Shown: positions 52,653 to 62,340, counted from the stretch's first letter. The stretch is 64,000 nucleotides of DNA from Flavobacterium plurextorum (GCF_002217395.1 NZ_MUHD01000029.1:1-64000); one strand, 5' to 3'. The notes: a model not told the origin generated them from the sequence alone. A program made the numbers and translations.

Positions 52653-53785
52653 TAGCAAACGGTTAAATAAGCGTAGGCAAAAGAAAATCTTCCGCTTTCT
52701 GGAACTGATAAAAGAATTTTGTCTCCTTTTTTCAAGTTACCGGAATTCATTAATTCTTCTAAAGCTAAATATATTGAGGCAGAACCTACGTTACCAACTC
52801 GAGAAAGATTCATGAACCATTTATCATCACTCATTCCGATACCTCTTTCATTTAATCCTTTTTTTAATCCTTCAACAAAAAAGTTAGAAGAAACGTGAGG
52901 AATAAAATAAGTAATATCGTCAGATTTAATATTGTTTTTATCCATGGCATCTTTCATACTTTCTGCACCTTTAGAAAGGATAAATTCGTCCAATAATTTG
53001 ACATCTTGTTTGATGGCAAAAACAGATTCGTTTAACCATTGTTCTGGTGCGTAATCACTCCATGATTTGATTTCGCCGTTTTCTAGTTTATCACCTCCTG
53101 CATACATGCATGTTTCTAGTTCGTATGCATACGAAAAAGCTTCCATCCATTCTATTTTTAAACAAATTGGACCTCTTGGTTTATTTTCTAATAAAAAAGC
53201 GCCGGCACCGTCAGAAAGCATCCATCTTAAAAAGTCTTTTTTGAAAGCAATAATGGGCTGTTCTTCTAGATTTTTTAAGTTTTCGGCTTCGTGATTGTAT
53301 TTTTGAGCATTCAGCCAGGTAGAAACTTTTTCTGATCCTGTACAGATTGCATTTTTTGAATTTCCAGATTTTATAGAAAGAAAACCAAATTTTAATGAAT
53401 TCATTCCAGCACAGCAAACTCCTGTTGAAGAGTTTAGTTCTACCGATTTGTTTTTTAAGAGACCATGAACCATCGCAGCGTGCGAAGGCAGGAAAATATC
53501 AGGAGTTGAGGTTCCGCACGAAAGTACTTCTAAATCCTGAGATGTAAAGTTTTCGTCGAACAGCGGTAAAATAGCATTTCGTGTTAATTCGGCATTACTG
53601 TGTGTGCTTTTTCCTGTTTTATCAACAGCGTAATAACGGCTTATAATTTTGTTGTTGCGCAAAATAATACGTCTTGCTTTTGATGCAGTATCGTTGATAA
53701 GGCCTAAATAGGCTTCCATTTCATCATTCGAAACAGCTTCATTTGGCAAATATTTTGCAGCTTTGGTGATATATACTTCAAACAT
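52652..53785 (-). CDS. darB: KAS III-like dialkylresorcinol-forming ketosynthase DarB
   Basis: A 377-aa FabH/chalcone-like thiolase-fold enzyme with the triad C125 (GVCCAGMNS), H297 (FIPHVSSNF) and N332 (VGNVGSAS). DarB joins two beta-ketoacyl/acyl chains into the 2,5-dialkylcyclohexane-1,3-dione that is then aromatised to the resorcinol. It sits beside darA. The arrangement darA-darB with a KS and hotdog genes is known from flexirubin clusters. Confidence 0.92.
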   Translation of the reverse strand: MFEVYITKAAKYLPNEAVSNDEMEAYLGLINDTASKARRIILRNNKIISRYYAVDKTGKSTHSNAELTRNAILPLFDENFTSQDLEVLSCGTSTPDIFLPSHAAMVHGLLKNKSVELNSSTGVCCAGMNSLKFGFLSIKSGNSKNAICTGSEKVSTWLNAQKYNHEAENLKNLEEQPIIAFKKDFLRWMLSDGAGAFLLENKPRGPICLKIEWMEAFSYAYELETCMYAGGDKLENGEIKSWSDYAPEQWLNESVFAIKQDVKLLDEFILSKGAESMKDAMDKNNIKSDDITYFIPHVSSNFFVEGLKKGLNERGIGMSDDKWFMNLSRVGNVGSASIYLALEELMNSGNLKKGDKILLSVPESGRFSFAYAYLTVC

Positions 53786-53801
53786 AATCTAATTTAGTAT
53801 G

Positions 53802-54704
53802 CTAAACTCCTTGATAATATTGAGTTTCTCTTTTTATGGTTTTTAACTTAAATGGGTAGGAAATAAGGTGCAATATATACACTATTGGCGAGATTAACCA
53901 AATCGCAAGGAATAAATAAACATTAAATACTTTTAGAAGCTGTTTTCGGTTTTTTTGATTTTTATAAATAAGGTTTGACCATTTATTAAAAATTTTATTA
54001 GCTGTTTTGTCTACAGTCACTAAATAGGGACTGATTTTTACTGCGCCGTTTGCGACTAATTTTGGTTGTAGATCACTCAAACTGTTCGTTTTTAGATCTG
54101 TAAGTATTATTTCTCCAAACTTTGGAGATTCCTGAATGTCTTTTTCTGAAACTCCTGGAAGTGGAAAAATACCTAAATATTTCTTCTTAACACCAGAGAA
54201 CATCCATTCTACGATTGTGATAACGCTTATTAAGTTTCCTACACGATCTACAAGAGCAACGTTTCCTACTAATTGTGCATTGGCTTCTTTAAGCAGGGTT
54301 TTGATTTTTTCCTGCGCCATTATCCACATATTTCGTGAACCGCTGATTGTAATTACGGGTGTGTTGTTTAGAATTTTTTTTGCTTCCTCGCTTTTCAAGA
54401 AAGAATTAATTGGAATGGAAGGCGATAAATACCAAACTTGATAATTGAAAAGCACCAAGTCAAATTTTGTATTTAAAATATCTTCCGGAACTGGCTTTAG
54501 AGCGGTTGGAATTTGTAAAAATGATTCGGGAAAAGCATCAAAAAAAGCATCCTTACTCCAAGGAAAAGGAAAAGGCTTTTCTAACTGTATTTGGTAAAAA
54601 GTTACATCTATTTCCTCTGAATCTAAAAATGGTTTTGCGATATTTTGCGCAATGTTTTCTAATTGTCCGGATTGAGTATAATAAATAACGAGAACTTTTT
54701 TCAT
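53802..54704 (-). CDS. darA: Dialkylresorcinol-forming flavodoxin-like protein DarA
   Basis: A 300-aa protein whose first half is a flavodoxin-like domain, with the FMN-binding opening KKVLVIYYTQSGQLENIAQ. A C-terminal membrane helix (about residues 260-285) is followed by a charged tail. DarA is believed to oxidise the cyclohexanedione made by DarB to the aromatic resorcinol. The gene is 16 bp before darB. Confidence 0.9.
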   Translation of the reverse strand: MKKVLVIYYTQSGQLENIAQNIAKPFLDSEEIDVTFYQIQLEKPFPFPWSKDAFFDAFPESFLQIPTALKPVPEDILNTKFDLVLFNYQVWYLSPSIPINSFLKSEEAKKILNNTPVITISGSRNMWIMAQEKIKTLLKEANAQLVGNVALVDRVGNLISVITIVEWMFSGVKKKYLGIFPLPGVSEKDIQESPKFGEIILTDLKTNSLSDLQPKLVANGAVKISPYLVTVDKTANKIFNKWSNLIYKNQKNRKQLLKVFNVYLFLAIWLISPIVYILHLISYPFKLKTIKRETQYYQGV

Positions 54705-54879
54705 TTGGGTTTATTGACTATGGTTGCGAACAAAAATAAGTAAATTTATTTAAACGAATTTTCTTGTTTAATGTTTCGTTTTATACGTTTTTTTGGATGT
54801 GGATTTATGGCGGGTTTTTAATCCCGCAGAACACTTTAAAGGACAAAAATGAGAAAAAACCTGTGTGATTTTTTACAAA

Positions 54880-55758
54880 TTATGGTAAATCATTCCAAAA
54901 ATCAAAATAATTAAACCATTGAAGCGGATATTTTTTTAAGATATTTTCTACGCTGGTTACATATTCTTTCAAGAGTGCTTTTTCGTCACGATGTTTAACT
55001 GCAGCTTCTCTTGCATATAAATGATAATGCAGATTTGGCTCTTTCATAACATAAACAAAAACAACGGGAACTTTTAATCTTGAAGCGATTAAAAATGGTC
55101 CGGCAGGAAAGCTGGTTTCTTTGCCTAAAATGTTTTCTGAAAGTGATTTTGTTCCTTCAAAGTAACGATCTCCCGTAAAGCAGACTAATTCATTATTGGC
55201 CAAAGCGGCATTAATCTCAAAAATATGAGACAAATCTTCTTTGATGATGATGAATTTTACGGTTGGTTTTTGAGTAACGCTTGCTAAATAATTTTTAATA
55301 GCAGAATGTTCTAAGTCTGTTGTAACTAAATTAATTTGAAAATTAAGATCGATGTCGCCTAGAAAATGCTCTGCAATTTCAAAATTTCCAACATGCGCGC
55401 TGATTAAAACACCTCCTTTTTTTTCGGCTAAGAGTTTTTTCAGCGTTTCGATTCCGTCAAATTCATAGGTGAATTTGTTTCGCATTCCTGCGGAAATGGA
55501 AATTTTATCAATGATGGTTTGTCCAAAAGTATAGTAACTTTTGAAAACCATTTTTTTTGATTTGAAATAAGAATAGTTGAGTCTTTCTTTAAAGTAATAA
55601 AAAATAGCTCGATTACTTTTTCTTAAAAACAGAAAGTAATAAGAGGCAACAAAATAAAGCAGGACATAAGCAGACTTTATACCCGCTTTTTGTATTAAAA
55701 AAACGAATATTCTATAGCCTAAAACAGTTCCTTTTGATTTGCCATCCCATTGACTCAT
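54880..55758 (-). CDS. Lysophospholipid/lipid-A type acyltransferase (LPLAT, HtrB-like)
   Basis: A 292-aa acyltransferase of the lipid A biosynthesis (HtrB/LpxL) family. The active-site motif is HxxxxE: LISAHVGNFEIAEHF. Two further blocks of the family follow (CFTGDRYFEGTKSLSEN and LGKETSFPAGPFLIASR). It would transfer an acyl chain from ACP to a hydrophobic acceptor. Its start shares 1 bp with the stop of the ACP 2 gene (TAATG). ACP dependence and pigment acylation are inferred. A 175-bp gap follows in the operon direction. Confidence 0.87.
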   Translation of the reverse strand: MSQWDGKSKGTVLGYRIFVFLIQKAGIKSAYVLLYFVASYYFLFLRKSNRAIFYYFKERLNYSYFKSKKMVFKSYYTFGQTIIDKISISAGMRNKFTYEFDGIETLKKLLAEKKGGVLISAHVGNFEIAEHFLGDIDLNFQINLVTTDLEHSAIKNYLASVTQKPTVKFIIIKEDLSHIFEINAALANNELVCFTGDRYFEGTKSLSENILGKETSFPAGPFLIASRLKVPVVFVYVMKEPNLHYHLYAREAAVKHRDEKALLKEYVTSVENILKKYPLQWFNYFDFWNDLP

Positions 55759-56012
55759 TAAGCTGTTTTGGCTTTTAATTTGGTTTCAATAAGGTCGTAG
55801 AAACTTTGAAAATCAGAAATTCCAACAAAATCTGCCTCCACTAGTTTTACACCAAAGTTAGATTCTATTGAAACTACTAAATCAACATAATCCAGACTGT
55901 CTAACCCAAGTGTGTCTTTTAAATTAGCATTTGGTTCAATGTCGTCATTGTCAACTTCAAATTCATCAACTAAAAAACCATTAATTCGTGCTATAATCTC
56001 TTCTTTATTCAT
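55758..56012 (-). CDS. Acyl carrier protein 2 of the pigment cluster
   Basis: An 84-aa ACP with the classical attachment motif GLDSLDYVDL (S39) in the usual position. It overlaps the third KS gene by 8 bp and the acyltransferase by 1 bp. Its motif (DSL) differs from that of ACP 1 (DSI), suggesting the two carriers serve different chains or enzymes. Confidence 0.94.
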   Translation of the reverse strand: MNKEEIIARINGFLVDEFEVDNDDIEPNANLKDTLGLDSLDYVDLVVSIESNFGVKLVEADFVGISDFQSFYDLIETKLKAKTA

Positions 56013-57240
56013 TGTTTAATTTAAACTTTTTAACCACCAACGCAGAGTTGGTTCCTCCGAAACCGAAAGAATTGGACAAAAATATGTCAAATTTTTTGTT
56101 TAACGTAGTTTTAACTAAATTTAATTTAGAAGCATCTTCATCAGGGTTGTCTAAATTGATGTTTGGCGCAATAAAATCGTGCTGCATCATTATGATAGAA
56201 TAAATGACTTCACTAGCTCCAGCCATCCAGCATTCATGACCTGTCATTGATTTTGTAGAACTTACGTATGGGTTTTTCTCACCAAAAACTTCAAAGATAG
56301 CTTTTGCTTCATTGGCATCTCCAACGGGAGTAGAGGTTGCATGTGCATTTATATATTCAATGTCTGATGCTTTTAGTTTTGCATCGTCAAGAGCTCTTTG
56401 CATTGCTGTGGCAGGTCCTTCGACATTTGGAGTAGAAATATGTCCGCCGTTTGATGAAAAACCGTAACCCGAAACTTCGGCAATAATGTTTGCGCCGCGT
56501 GCAATCGCAGATTCATAACTTTCAAGAATTAAAGTTGCGCCGCCGCCGCTTGGAATTAATCCGTCGCGATCCTTGTCAAAAGGTCTAGAAGCTTTTTCGG
56601 GATCATTTTCTCTATTAGAAAAAACGCCTAATCCGTCAAAACTGCTCATCGCATATTTATTAATTTCTTGTGCGCCGCCGGTAATAATAATATCTTGAAA
56701 ACCGCTTTTTATTAAAAAATACGCAAGTCCGATAGAATGTGAACCACTCGCACAAGCTGCACTAACAGTTAAATTAATTCCTCGCAGTTTAAAAATCGTT
56801 GAAAGATTCATTGTAACGGTAGAATTCATGGATTTAAAAATTGCTCCAGAACCAATTAATGCAGTGTCTTTTTTTTCACGTACAATATCTGTAGCATCAA
56901 TAACAGCTTTAGAAACGCTGTCATTTCCGTACATAATTCCAACCTCGCGATTTTCAAAAAAAGCATCGTCAATATTAGCATTTTTCAATGCTTCGATAGT
57001 CGCCATATAAGCATATTCGGTTTCTTCACCAATGCTCATACGTTGTCTTCGTGTCAATAAATTTTTTAAATCAGCTTTCGGAACTATTCCTGTTAAGGCT
57101 GATTGAAAACCAAATTCTTTTCGATCAGAATCAAATTGAATACCTGATTTTCCGTTATATAATGATTCCTTTACTTCATTTAAAGAAGTTCCGATACAAG
57201 AATAAATCCCCATTCCAGTAATTACAACTCTCTTATTCAT
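56005..57240 (-). CDS. Beta-ketoacyl-ACP synthase (FabF type), third copy
   Basis: A 411-aa KS with C163 (VSAACASGSHSIG), H300 (INAHATSTP) and H335 (MTGHECWMA), so it should be active. It is the KS closest to FabG, to ACP 2 and to DarA/B. This placement hints at building the alkyl chains, but assignment between polyene and resorcinol branches is inferred. It overlaps ACP 2 by 8 bp. Confidence 0.92.
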   Translation of the reverse strand: MNKRVVITGMGIYSCIGTSLNEVKESLYNGKSGIQFDSDRKEFGFQSALTGIVPKADLKNLLTRRQRMSIGEETEYAYMATIEALKNANIDDAFFENREVGIMYGNDSVSKAVIDATDIVREKKDTALIGSGAIFKSMNSTVTMNLSTIFKLRGINLTVSAACASGSHSIGLAYFLIKSGFQDIIITGGAQEINKYAMSSFDGLGVFSNRENDPEKASRPFDKDRDGLIPSGGGATLILESYESAIARGANIIAEVSGYGFSSNGGHISTPNVEGPATAMQRALDDAKLKASDIEYINAHATSTPVGDANEAKAIFEVFGEKNPYVSSTKSMTGHECWMAGASEVIYSIIMMQHDFIAPNINLDNPDEDASKLNLVKTTLNKKFDIFLSNSFGFGGTNSALVVKKFKLNNE

Positions 57241-57274
57241 CGTCTTTCAAAATAATTTTTATCCTTAAAGTGTC

Positions 57275-57421
57275 TTTTTAAACACATAGAAACATAGTAT
57301 TTGTATCTCAAAAAAGGCGTTTCACTTCTTTGTAAAAATATAGCTGTCTATGTGAAAGAAATGTGTTCTCTCTGTATTCTTTTATTTGCACATAAAATTT
57401 ATGTTTCTATGTGTTTAAAAA
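57275..57421. repeat. Foldback element between FabG and KS genes
   Basis: The 22-bp inverted arms TTTTTAAACACATAGAAACA.. (57275-57296) and ..GTTTCTATGTGTTTAAAAA (57400-57421) enclose about 100 bp, which contains other shorter complementary words such as TATGTGAAAG. No ORF is likely. The element fills the gap inside the operon. Confidence 0.88.
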
Positions 57422-57423
57422 AA

Positions 57424-58155
57424 TTAAGAATATATTCCTCCGTTTATATTGATAATTTCGCCGGTAATATAACTCGATTTTTTTGAAATCAAAAAGCTTA
57501 CCAAATCTGCTACTTCTTCGGCTTCGCCAAAACGGTTTACAGGAATTAGTTTTAATAATTCTTTTTCGTCCAGCTCACTTGTCATGTCAGTTCTAATGAA
57601 TCCCGGTGCAACAGCATTTACAGTAATGTTACGTTTTGCCACTTCTTGTGCCAATGCTTTTGTAGCGGCAACAATTGCACCTTTTGCTGCTGAATAATTG
57701 GTTTGTCCTGCTGTTCCTTTTACACCAGAAACGGAAACCATATTTACAATTCGACCATATTTATTACGGAGCATTTTTTGAATGAAAAACTGTGTTACAT
57801 TAAAAAATCCGTTTAAACTTGTGTTTACAACACCGTTCCAGTCTTCGGGAGTCATCCACATAAAAAGACCATCTTTTGTAATTCCAGCATTATTTACAAT
57901 AGCTTCTACAATAGCTTCAGGATTAGCTTCCTGCCATTTTGTTAAAACATCTTGTACTTGCTCAAAATTGGCAACATCAAAACCTAAGATTTCTCCTGTT
58001 GCTCCTAATTTTTGTATTTCCTGAAGTGTTGCTTCAGCAGCGGTTTTGTTTGAATGGTAATTGATCAAAATATGATACTTAGATTCAACGGCTAATTTTT
58101 TACAAATAGCACTTCCAATTCCTCTTGAACCGCCTGTTACTAATACACATTTCAT
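57424..58155 (-). CDS. 3-oxoacyl-ACP reductase (FabG type SDR)
   Basis: A 243-aa short-chain dehydrogenase with TGGSRGIG at residues 7-14 (NAD(P)-binding) and the catalytic set N111, S141, Y154 and K158 (NYSAAK). It reduces 3-ketoacyl-ACP to 3-hydroxyacyl-ACP during polyene or alkyl chain building. It is separated from the KS gene by the foldback element. Confidence 0.93.
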   Translation of the reverse strand: MKCVLVTGGSRGIGSAICKKLAVESKYHILINYHSNKTAAEATLQEIQKLGATGEILGFDVANFEQVQDVLTKWQEANPEAIVEAIVNNAGITKDGLFMWMTPEDWNGVVNTSLNGFFNVTQFFIQKMLRNKYGRIVNMVSVSGVKGTAGQTNYSAAKGAIVAATKALAQEVAKRNITVNAVAPGFIRTDMTSELDEKELLKLIPVNRFGEAEEVADLVSFLISKKSSYITGEIININGGIYS

Positions 58156-58164
58156 AAGTGAAAT

Positions 58165-59391
58165 TTATTTCTTTTTCTTAGCTGCTGGTTTCGGTGTCGA
58201 TTTAGCAGCAGGTTTTGTTGTTTTTGTTTCTTGTTTTGGAGCTTCAACTGGAGCTGGTGCAGCCTGAGGTTTTTCAGCAGATTTTGAAAAAAGCTCAGCG
58301 TTTTCAAACCATTGATTACTCAATACTGTTCCGTCTGGTTTAAGAAAACCCCATTTTCCTTCATTTTTTACTCGTGCAACACCATCTATGAAACCTTTGT
58401 CTTGTTGGGTAAACATAGCAATAATCGCATTGGTAGTAATGCCATATTGAGTTGGAATAACTAGTTTTCCAGATTCATTAATAAATCCCCAATTGCTTTC
58501 TTTAACCGGAGCTAAACCATTTGCACTAAAAACTTCTGCATCGTTATAAGTAGGCTCAATTACAAATTCTGCTTTTGGATTAATGTATCCCCATTTTTTT
58601 CCAACTAGAACAGGCGCTAAATTTTTAGAAAAAGCTTTTCCTTTATCATATATAGGTAAAATGGTCCAGTTTCCTTTTAAGTCAATGTATCCAATTTTTC
58701 CATTCTTTTTAGCAAACGTCAAATCTTGAGTTTCAAAATCCCAAATTTTTTCGGCTCCATCAACTGGAATAAATTTACCAGCGCTTACAAGTCCAAAAGT
58801 TTTATCTTTTCTAGCCCAAGTTGTATTTTTAAAATAGTTTCCAATTTCTGCGTAAGCAGGCTCAACTAATTCTTTTCCTTCGGCATTTATGATTCCCCAA
58901 TTTTTATTCAGTTCCACTCTTGCGAAACCATTTTCAAAAGGCTTGATCTGATCGTATTTTGGTTCTAAAATGACAGTCATTTTATTGTTGATCAATCCAA
59001 CTTTATTGTTTTGTCTGATAAAAGCAACGCCATTATTGAAATCGAATAATTTATCTGACGCGGGATTTTTTTGAATTTCACCTTTTTTGTCAATATAAAC
59101 CCATTGCTTATCTTTTTGTACTATAGCAATTCCGTTGTTAAAATCTTTAGCATCTTTAAAGTCAGCAGGAATTACCCATTCTCCTTTTGTATCAATAAAA
59201 CCCCATTTTCCGCCATTTTCTACTGCGGCTAAACCTTCAGAGAAACTTTTGGCAGATTTATATTGAGGCTCAATTTTAAAAGATCCATCTTTGGAAATAT
59301 ATCCAATTTTTGAATTCTTTCTAACTAATGCCAATTCTTGACTATTAACAAATTGAAATACTAGCAACAAAAAAATAAGTGGTTTTTTCAT
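58165..59391 (-). CDS. WG-repeat exported protein
   Basis: The ATG at 59391 starts the signal peptide MKKPLIFLLLVFQFVNSQ; the product is 408 aa. About eight WG-type repeats fill residues 20-365, with motifs like KWGFIDTKGEWVIPADF and NWGIINAEGKELVEPAYAEI. The last 40 residues are a low-complexity Ala/Pro/Lys tail ending in KKKK. WG repeats are found in many Bacteroidota exported proteins of unknown role. It is located between TAL and fabG, 10 bp from the latter. Confidence 0.85.
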   Translation of the reverse strand: MKKPLIFLLLVFQFVNSQELALVRKNSKIGYISKDGSFKIEPQYKSAKSFSEGLAAVENGGKWGFIDTKGEWVIPADFKDAKDFNNGIAIVQKDKQWVYIDKKGEIQKNPASDKLFDFNNGVAFIRQNNKVGLINNKMTVILEPKYDQIKPFENGFARVELNKNWGIINAEGKELVEPAYAEIGNYFKNTTWARKDKTFGLVSAGKFIPVDGAEKIWDFETQDLTFAKKNGKIGYIDLKGNWTILPIYDKGKAFSKNLAPVLVGKKWGYINPKAEFVIEPTYNDAEVFSANGLAPVKESNWGFINESGKLVIPTQYGITTNAIIAMFTQQDKGFIDGVARVKNEGKWGFLKPDGTVLSNQWFENAELFSKSAEKPQAAPAPVEAPKQETKTTKPAAKSTPKPAAKKKK

Positions 59392-59428
59392 GATTTTAAG
59401 ATTCAATATTAATACTGTAAAACAAGAT

Positions 59429-60949
59429 TTAATTGTTGATCAAATGATCTTTTACTTTTTGAACGAAAGGATACATCACTTGATCTTCCTTAAATGTTGG
59501 AATTATATTTCGAATTTCATCGTACCATTTTTTAGAAACAGATGAAATTTTATCTTTTTGCTCTAAATAATCAATTGCTTGAACAATGGTAATCATTTCG
59601 ATAGCCAAAACTTCAAAAGCGTTTTCAATAACTTTTGAGGTAATTACAGCAGCATTTGTTCCCATACTTACAATGTCTTGATTGTCATTGTTGTTCGGGA
59701 TACTGTGAACGTACATTGGGTTCGATAACATTTGACTTTCGGCAGTTGTTGAGGTAGCAGTAAACTGAACGCCCTGCATTCCGAAATTAAATCCTAATGT
59801 TCCTAAATTTACAAAAGGAGGCAGCAGTTCGTTGATTTTTGAATTTAATAAATAATTCAATTGACGTTCTGCAAGCATCGTTAATTTTGTAATAACGATT
59901 TTCAGTTTATCCATTTCAAGTGAAATATAATCTCCGTGGAAATTTCCTCCGTGATAAACGTGTTTGTTTTTTACGTCGATAATTGGGTTATCGTTTGCCG
60001 AGTTAAATTCGTCTTCTAAAATTGAAGCAACGTTATTAATGGTTTCTAAAACCGGTCCAAGAATTTGAGGAACGCATCTTAATGAATAGTATTCCTGTAC
60101 TTTTTCTTTGAAGATTTCTTCGGTATTTTCACCAGAATATAAGTGGTCTTCTCTTTTACGAATTAAAGTACTGTCTGAAAGATTTTGACGCATTTTCGCT
60201 GCCACTTCCTGTTGTCCTTTATGACGTTTTGTTTGGTTTAATTCTTCTGAGAAGTGATCGTCATAAGCTTGAACTAGTTCGTTGATTGCACATGAAGATT
60301 TTAATGACCAATCTAATAATTTTTTAGCGTGATATACATTTACAACACCAATTCCGGTCATTACCGAAGTTCCGTTGATTAATGCTAAACCTTCTCTAAT
60401 TTCTACTTGAATTGGTTTCAAGCCTTCAATTTCAAAAACTTCTGGAGTTGGTCTTCTTTCGCCTTTATAAAAAACTTCGCCTTCACCAATTAAAACTAAA
60501 GCTAAATGTGATAGCTGCACTAAGTCACCGCTGGCACCAACACCGCCGTGTTCGAAGATTAATGGCGTAATATCTCTATTAATAAGTTCAGACATTAGGT
60601 TGATTACTGACGGATGAACGCCTGAGTTTCCTAATGAAAGCGTATTTAATCGTGCCAAAATTGCTGCTTTTGCGCAAATTGGACTTAAAGGTTTTCCGGT
60701 TCCAGATGAGTGGCTTCGGATTAAATTATATTGAAGCTGAATTTGATCAGATTCTTTAATTCTATATTGCGCCATTGGACCAAAGCCAGTGTTTACGCCG
60801 TAAATTACTTTGTTTCCAGAAAATTCTTTTAGGAAATTAAAGCTTTCATTTACTCGGTTAAGAACGACATCGCTGATTGCAATTTTATTATTTCCAAATA
60901 TAATAGATTCGAATTCTGCTAAACTTAAATATTCATTAATTGTATTCAT
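59429..60949 (-). CDS. tal: Tyrosine ammonia-lyase (HAL/PAL family)
   Basis: A 506-aa MIO enzyme. A139-S140-G141 form the MIO prosthetic group (GGVGASGDLV); Y50 in VIYGVNTGFGP is the catalytic Tyr. The sequence and length are extremely close to what I remember of the characterised F. johnsoniae tyrosine ammonia-lyase, which turns L-Tyr into 4-coumarate and ammonia, the starter of flexirubin. The substrate-selecting pair reads S79-H80, more like histidine ammonia-lyase, so the assignment rests on similarity to the characterised enzyme and on context. It is the first gene of the long operon, divergent from the halogenase-like gene. Confidence 0.92.
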   Translation of the reverse strand: MNTINEYLSLAEFESIIFGNNKIAISDVVLNRVNESFNFLKEFSGNKVIYGVNTGFGPMAQYRIKESDQIQLQYNLIRSHSSGTGKPLSPICAKAAILARLNTLSLGNSGVHPSVINLMSELINRDITPLIFEHGGVGASGDLVQLSHLALVLIGEGEVFYKGERRPTPEVFEIEGLKPIQVEIREGLALINGTSVMTGIGVVNVYHAKKLLDWSLKSSCAINELVQAYDDHFSEELNQTKRHKGQQEVAAKMRQNLSDSTLIRKREDHLYSGENTEEIFKEKVQEYYSLRCVPQILGPVLETINNVASILEDEFNSANDNPIIDVKNKHVYHGGNFHGDYISLEMDKLKIVITKLTMLAERQLNYLLNSKINELLPPFVNLGTLGFNFGMQGVQFTATSTTAESQMLSNPMYVHSIPNNNDNQDIVSMGTNAAVITSKVIENAFEVLAIEMITIVQAIDYLEQKDKISSVSKKWYDEIRNIIPTFKEDQVMYPFVQKVKDHLINN

Positions 60950-61050
60950 TAAATCGGTTTTGATTGTGCTAATTTAATTTTATTAATCAAAATAAATGTA
61001 GTTATTTTGATGATGGCAAATGTAAGGTAATAATTGATAATATTTTTATT
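60950..61050. promoter_or_regulatory. Divergent promoter region between TAL and halogenase-like genes
   Basis: The 101-bp AT-rich gap must contain start signals for both directions. No perfect TAnnTTTG box is seen; near matches (for example TTATTTTG on either strand) lack one base of spacing. Nothing else such as an operator or riboswitch was seen. Confidence 0.4.
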
Positions 61051-62301
61051 ATGACAAAGGAGTTTGTAGATGTTTTAGTGATAGGCGCCGGACCCTCTGG
61101 ATGCGTATCGGCATCGTATCTTCATAAAAACAATGTTAAGGTAAAAGTTGTAGAAAAACAAAGGTTCCCGAGACTTGTTGTTGGCGAAAGCTTAATTCCT
61201 AGAGTAATGGATCATTTTGCTGAGGCAGAATTGTTTGATGCTCTTGATGCAATGAATTTTGAAAAGAAGCTGGGAGCGCGTTTTATAAGAGGTGAAGAAA
61301 TTTGTGTTTTTGATTTCAGCAAGAAATTTGGAGAAGGATGGGATTGGACCTGGCAGGTTCCGCGTGCTGATTTTGATAACACAATGGCTCAGGAAGTCGT
61401 TCGTAAAGGTGTTGATCTAGAATTTGAAACTGAGGTTTTGGAAGTTTCTTTTGAAGGGAAAAATTCTAAAACTATTGTAAAAGATAAGGATGGGAATTTA
61501 AAAGAAATTCACGCGAAGTTTATTATCGATTCAAGTGGTTACGGACGCGTTTTACCAAGACTTTTAGATTTGGATACGCCTTCGAAATTAGATCCGCATT
61601 CTTCAATATTTACACACGTAAAAGATATTAATAGAGAAGAAGGTGAAGAAGGAACTCAAATTTCATTTGATATTCTAGAAACTCAAGTATGGCTTTGGGT
61701 AATTCCATTTTCTAACGGAAACACGAGTTTAGGAGTTGTTGGCCCAACAGATTTTATCAATTCTCTTTCTGAAAATAAAGATAATGCCGAGGCTTTGAAA
61801 AATGCTATTCAGCTGTCAGACTTTTATATTAAAAGATTTCAAGGAACTGAATTTTTGTTTGAGCCTGTAAAATTGGAGAATTATTCGAGAGCTGTAAAAA
61901 GAATGTATGGCGACGGTTTTGCTTTAACAGGAAACAGTTCAGAATTTTTAGATCCTGTTTTCTCATCAGGTGTAGCTTTTGCAACTGAATCTGGAATGCT
62001 GGCGGCAAAATTATATTTGAAAGAATCACAAGGAACTCCTGTTGATTGGGAAGTTGAGTTTACGCAGTATATGAAACGAGGAATTGCAGTATTTACGACT
62101 TATGTACAAGAATGGTACACCGGAAATCTGCAGACTTTATTTTTTCATCAGCCGGAAAATCCTGAAGTAAAAGAAAAAATATGCGCTGTTTTGGCTGGTT
62201 ATGTCTGGAACGAAGAAAATTCGTTTGTTAAAAAGCATGATCACGTAATTGCAAACATGGCATATTTGCTAAATATGCAAAAAGAACAAAGCTCGGAATA
62301 A
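61051..62301 (+). CDS. Flavin-dependent halogenase-family oxidoreductase
   Basis: A 416-aa FAD protein. GAGPSG (12-17) starts the dinucleotide-binding motif, VGESLIP is at 44-50, and WLWVIP (214-219) matches the WxWxIP halogenase motif. FLDPVFSSGVAFA near 300 fits the family too, and K73 in FEKKLGARF is placed like the halogenase lysine. Flexirubins are sometimes chlorinated, so halogenation is a reasonable guess; hydroxylation is the alternative. A terminator follows. Confidence 0.78.
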   Translation: MTKEFVDVLVIGAGPSGCVSASYLHKNNVKVKVVEKQRFPRLVVGESLIPRVMDHFAEAELFDALDAMNFEKKLGARFIRGEEICVFDFSKKFGEGWDWTWQVPRADFDNTMAQEVVRKGVDLEFETEVLEVSFEGKNSKTIVKDKDGNLKEIHAKFIIDSSGYGRVLPRLLDLDTPSKLDPHSSIFTHVKDINREEGEEGTQISFDILETQVWLWVIPFSNGNTSLGVVGPTDFINSLSENKDNAEALKNAIQLSDFYIKRFQGTEFLFEPVKLENYSRAVKRMYGDGFALTGNSSEFLDPVFSSGVAFATESGMLAAKLYLKESQGTPVDWEVEFTQYMKRGIAVFTTYVQEWYTGNLQTLFFHQPENPEVKEKICAVLAGYVWNEENSFVKKHDHVIANMAYLLNMQKEQSSE

Positions 62302-62340
62302 TCTGGTTTTTTGGTTATTCCTATTGTTGCACTATAATAA

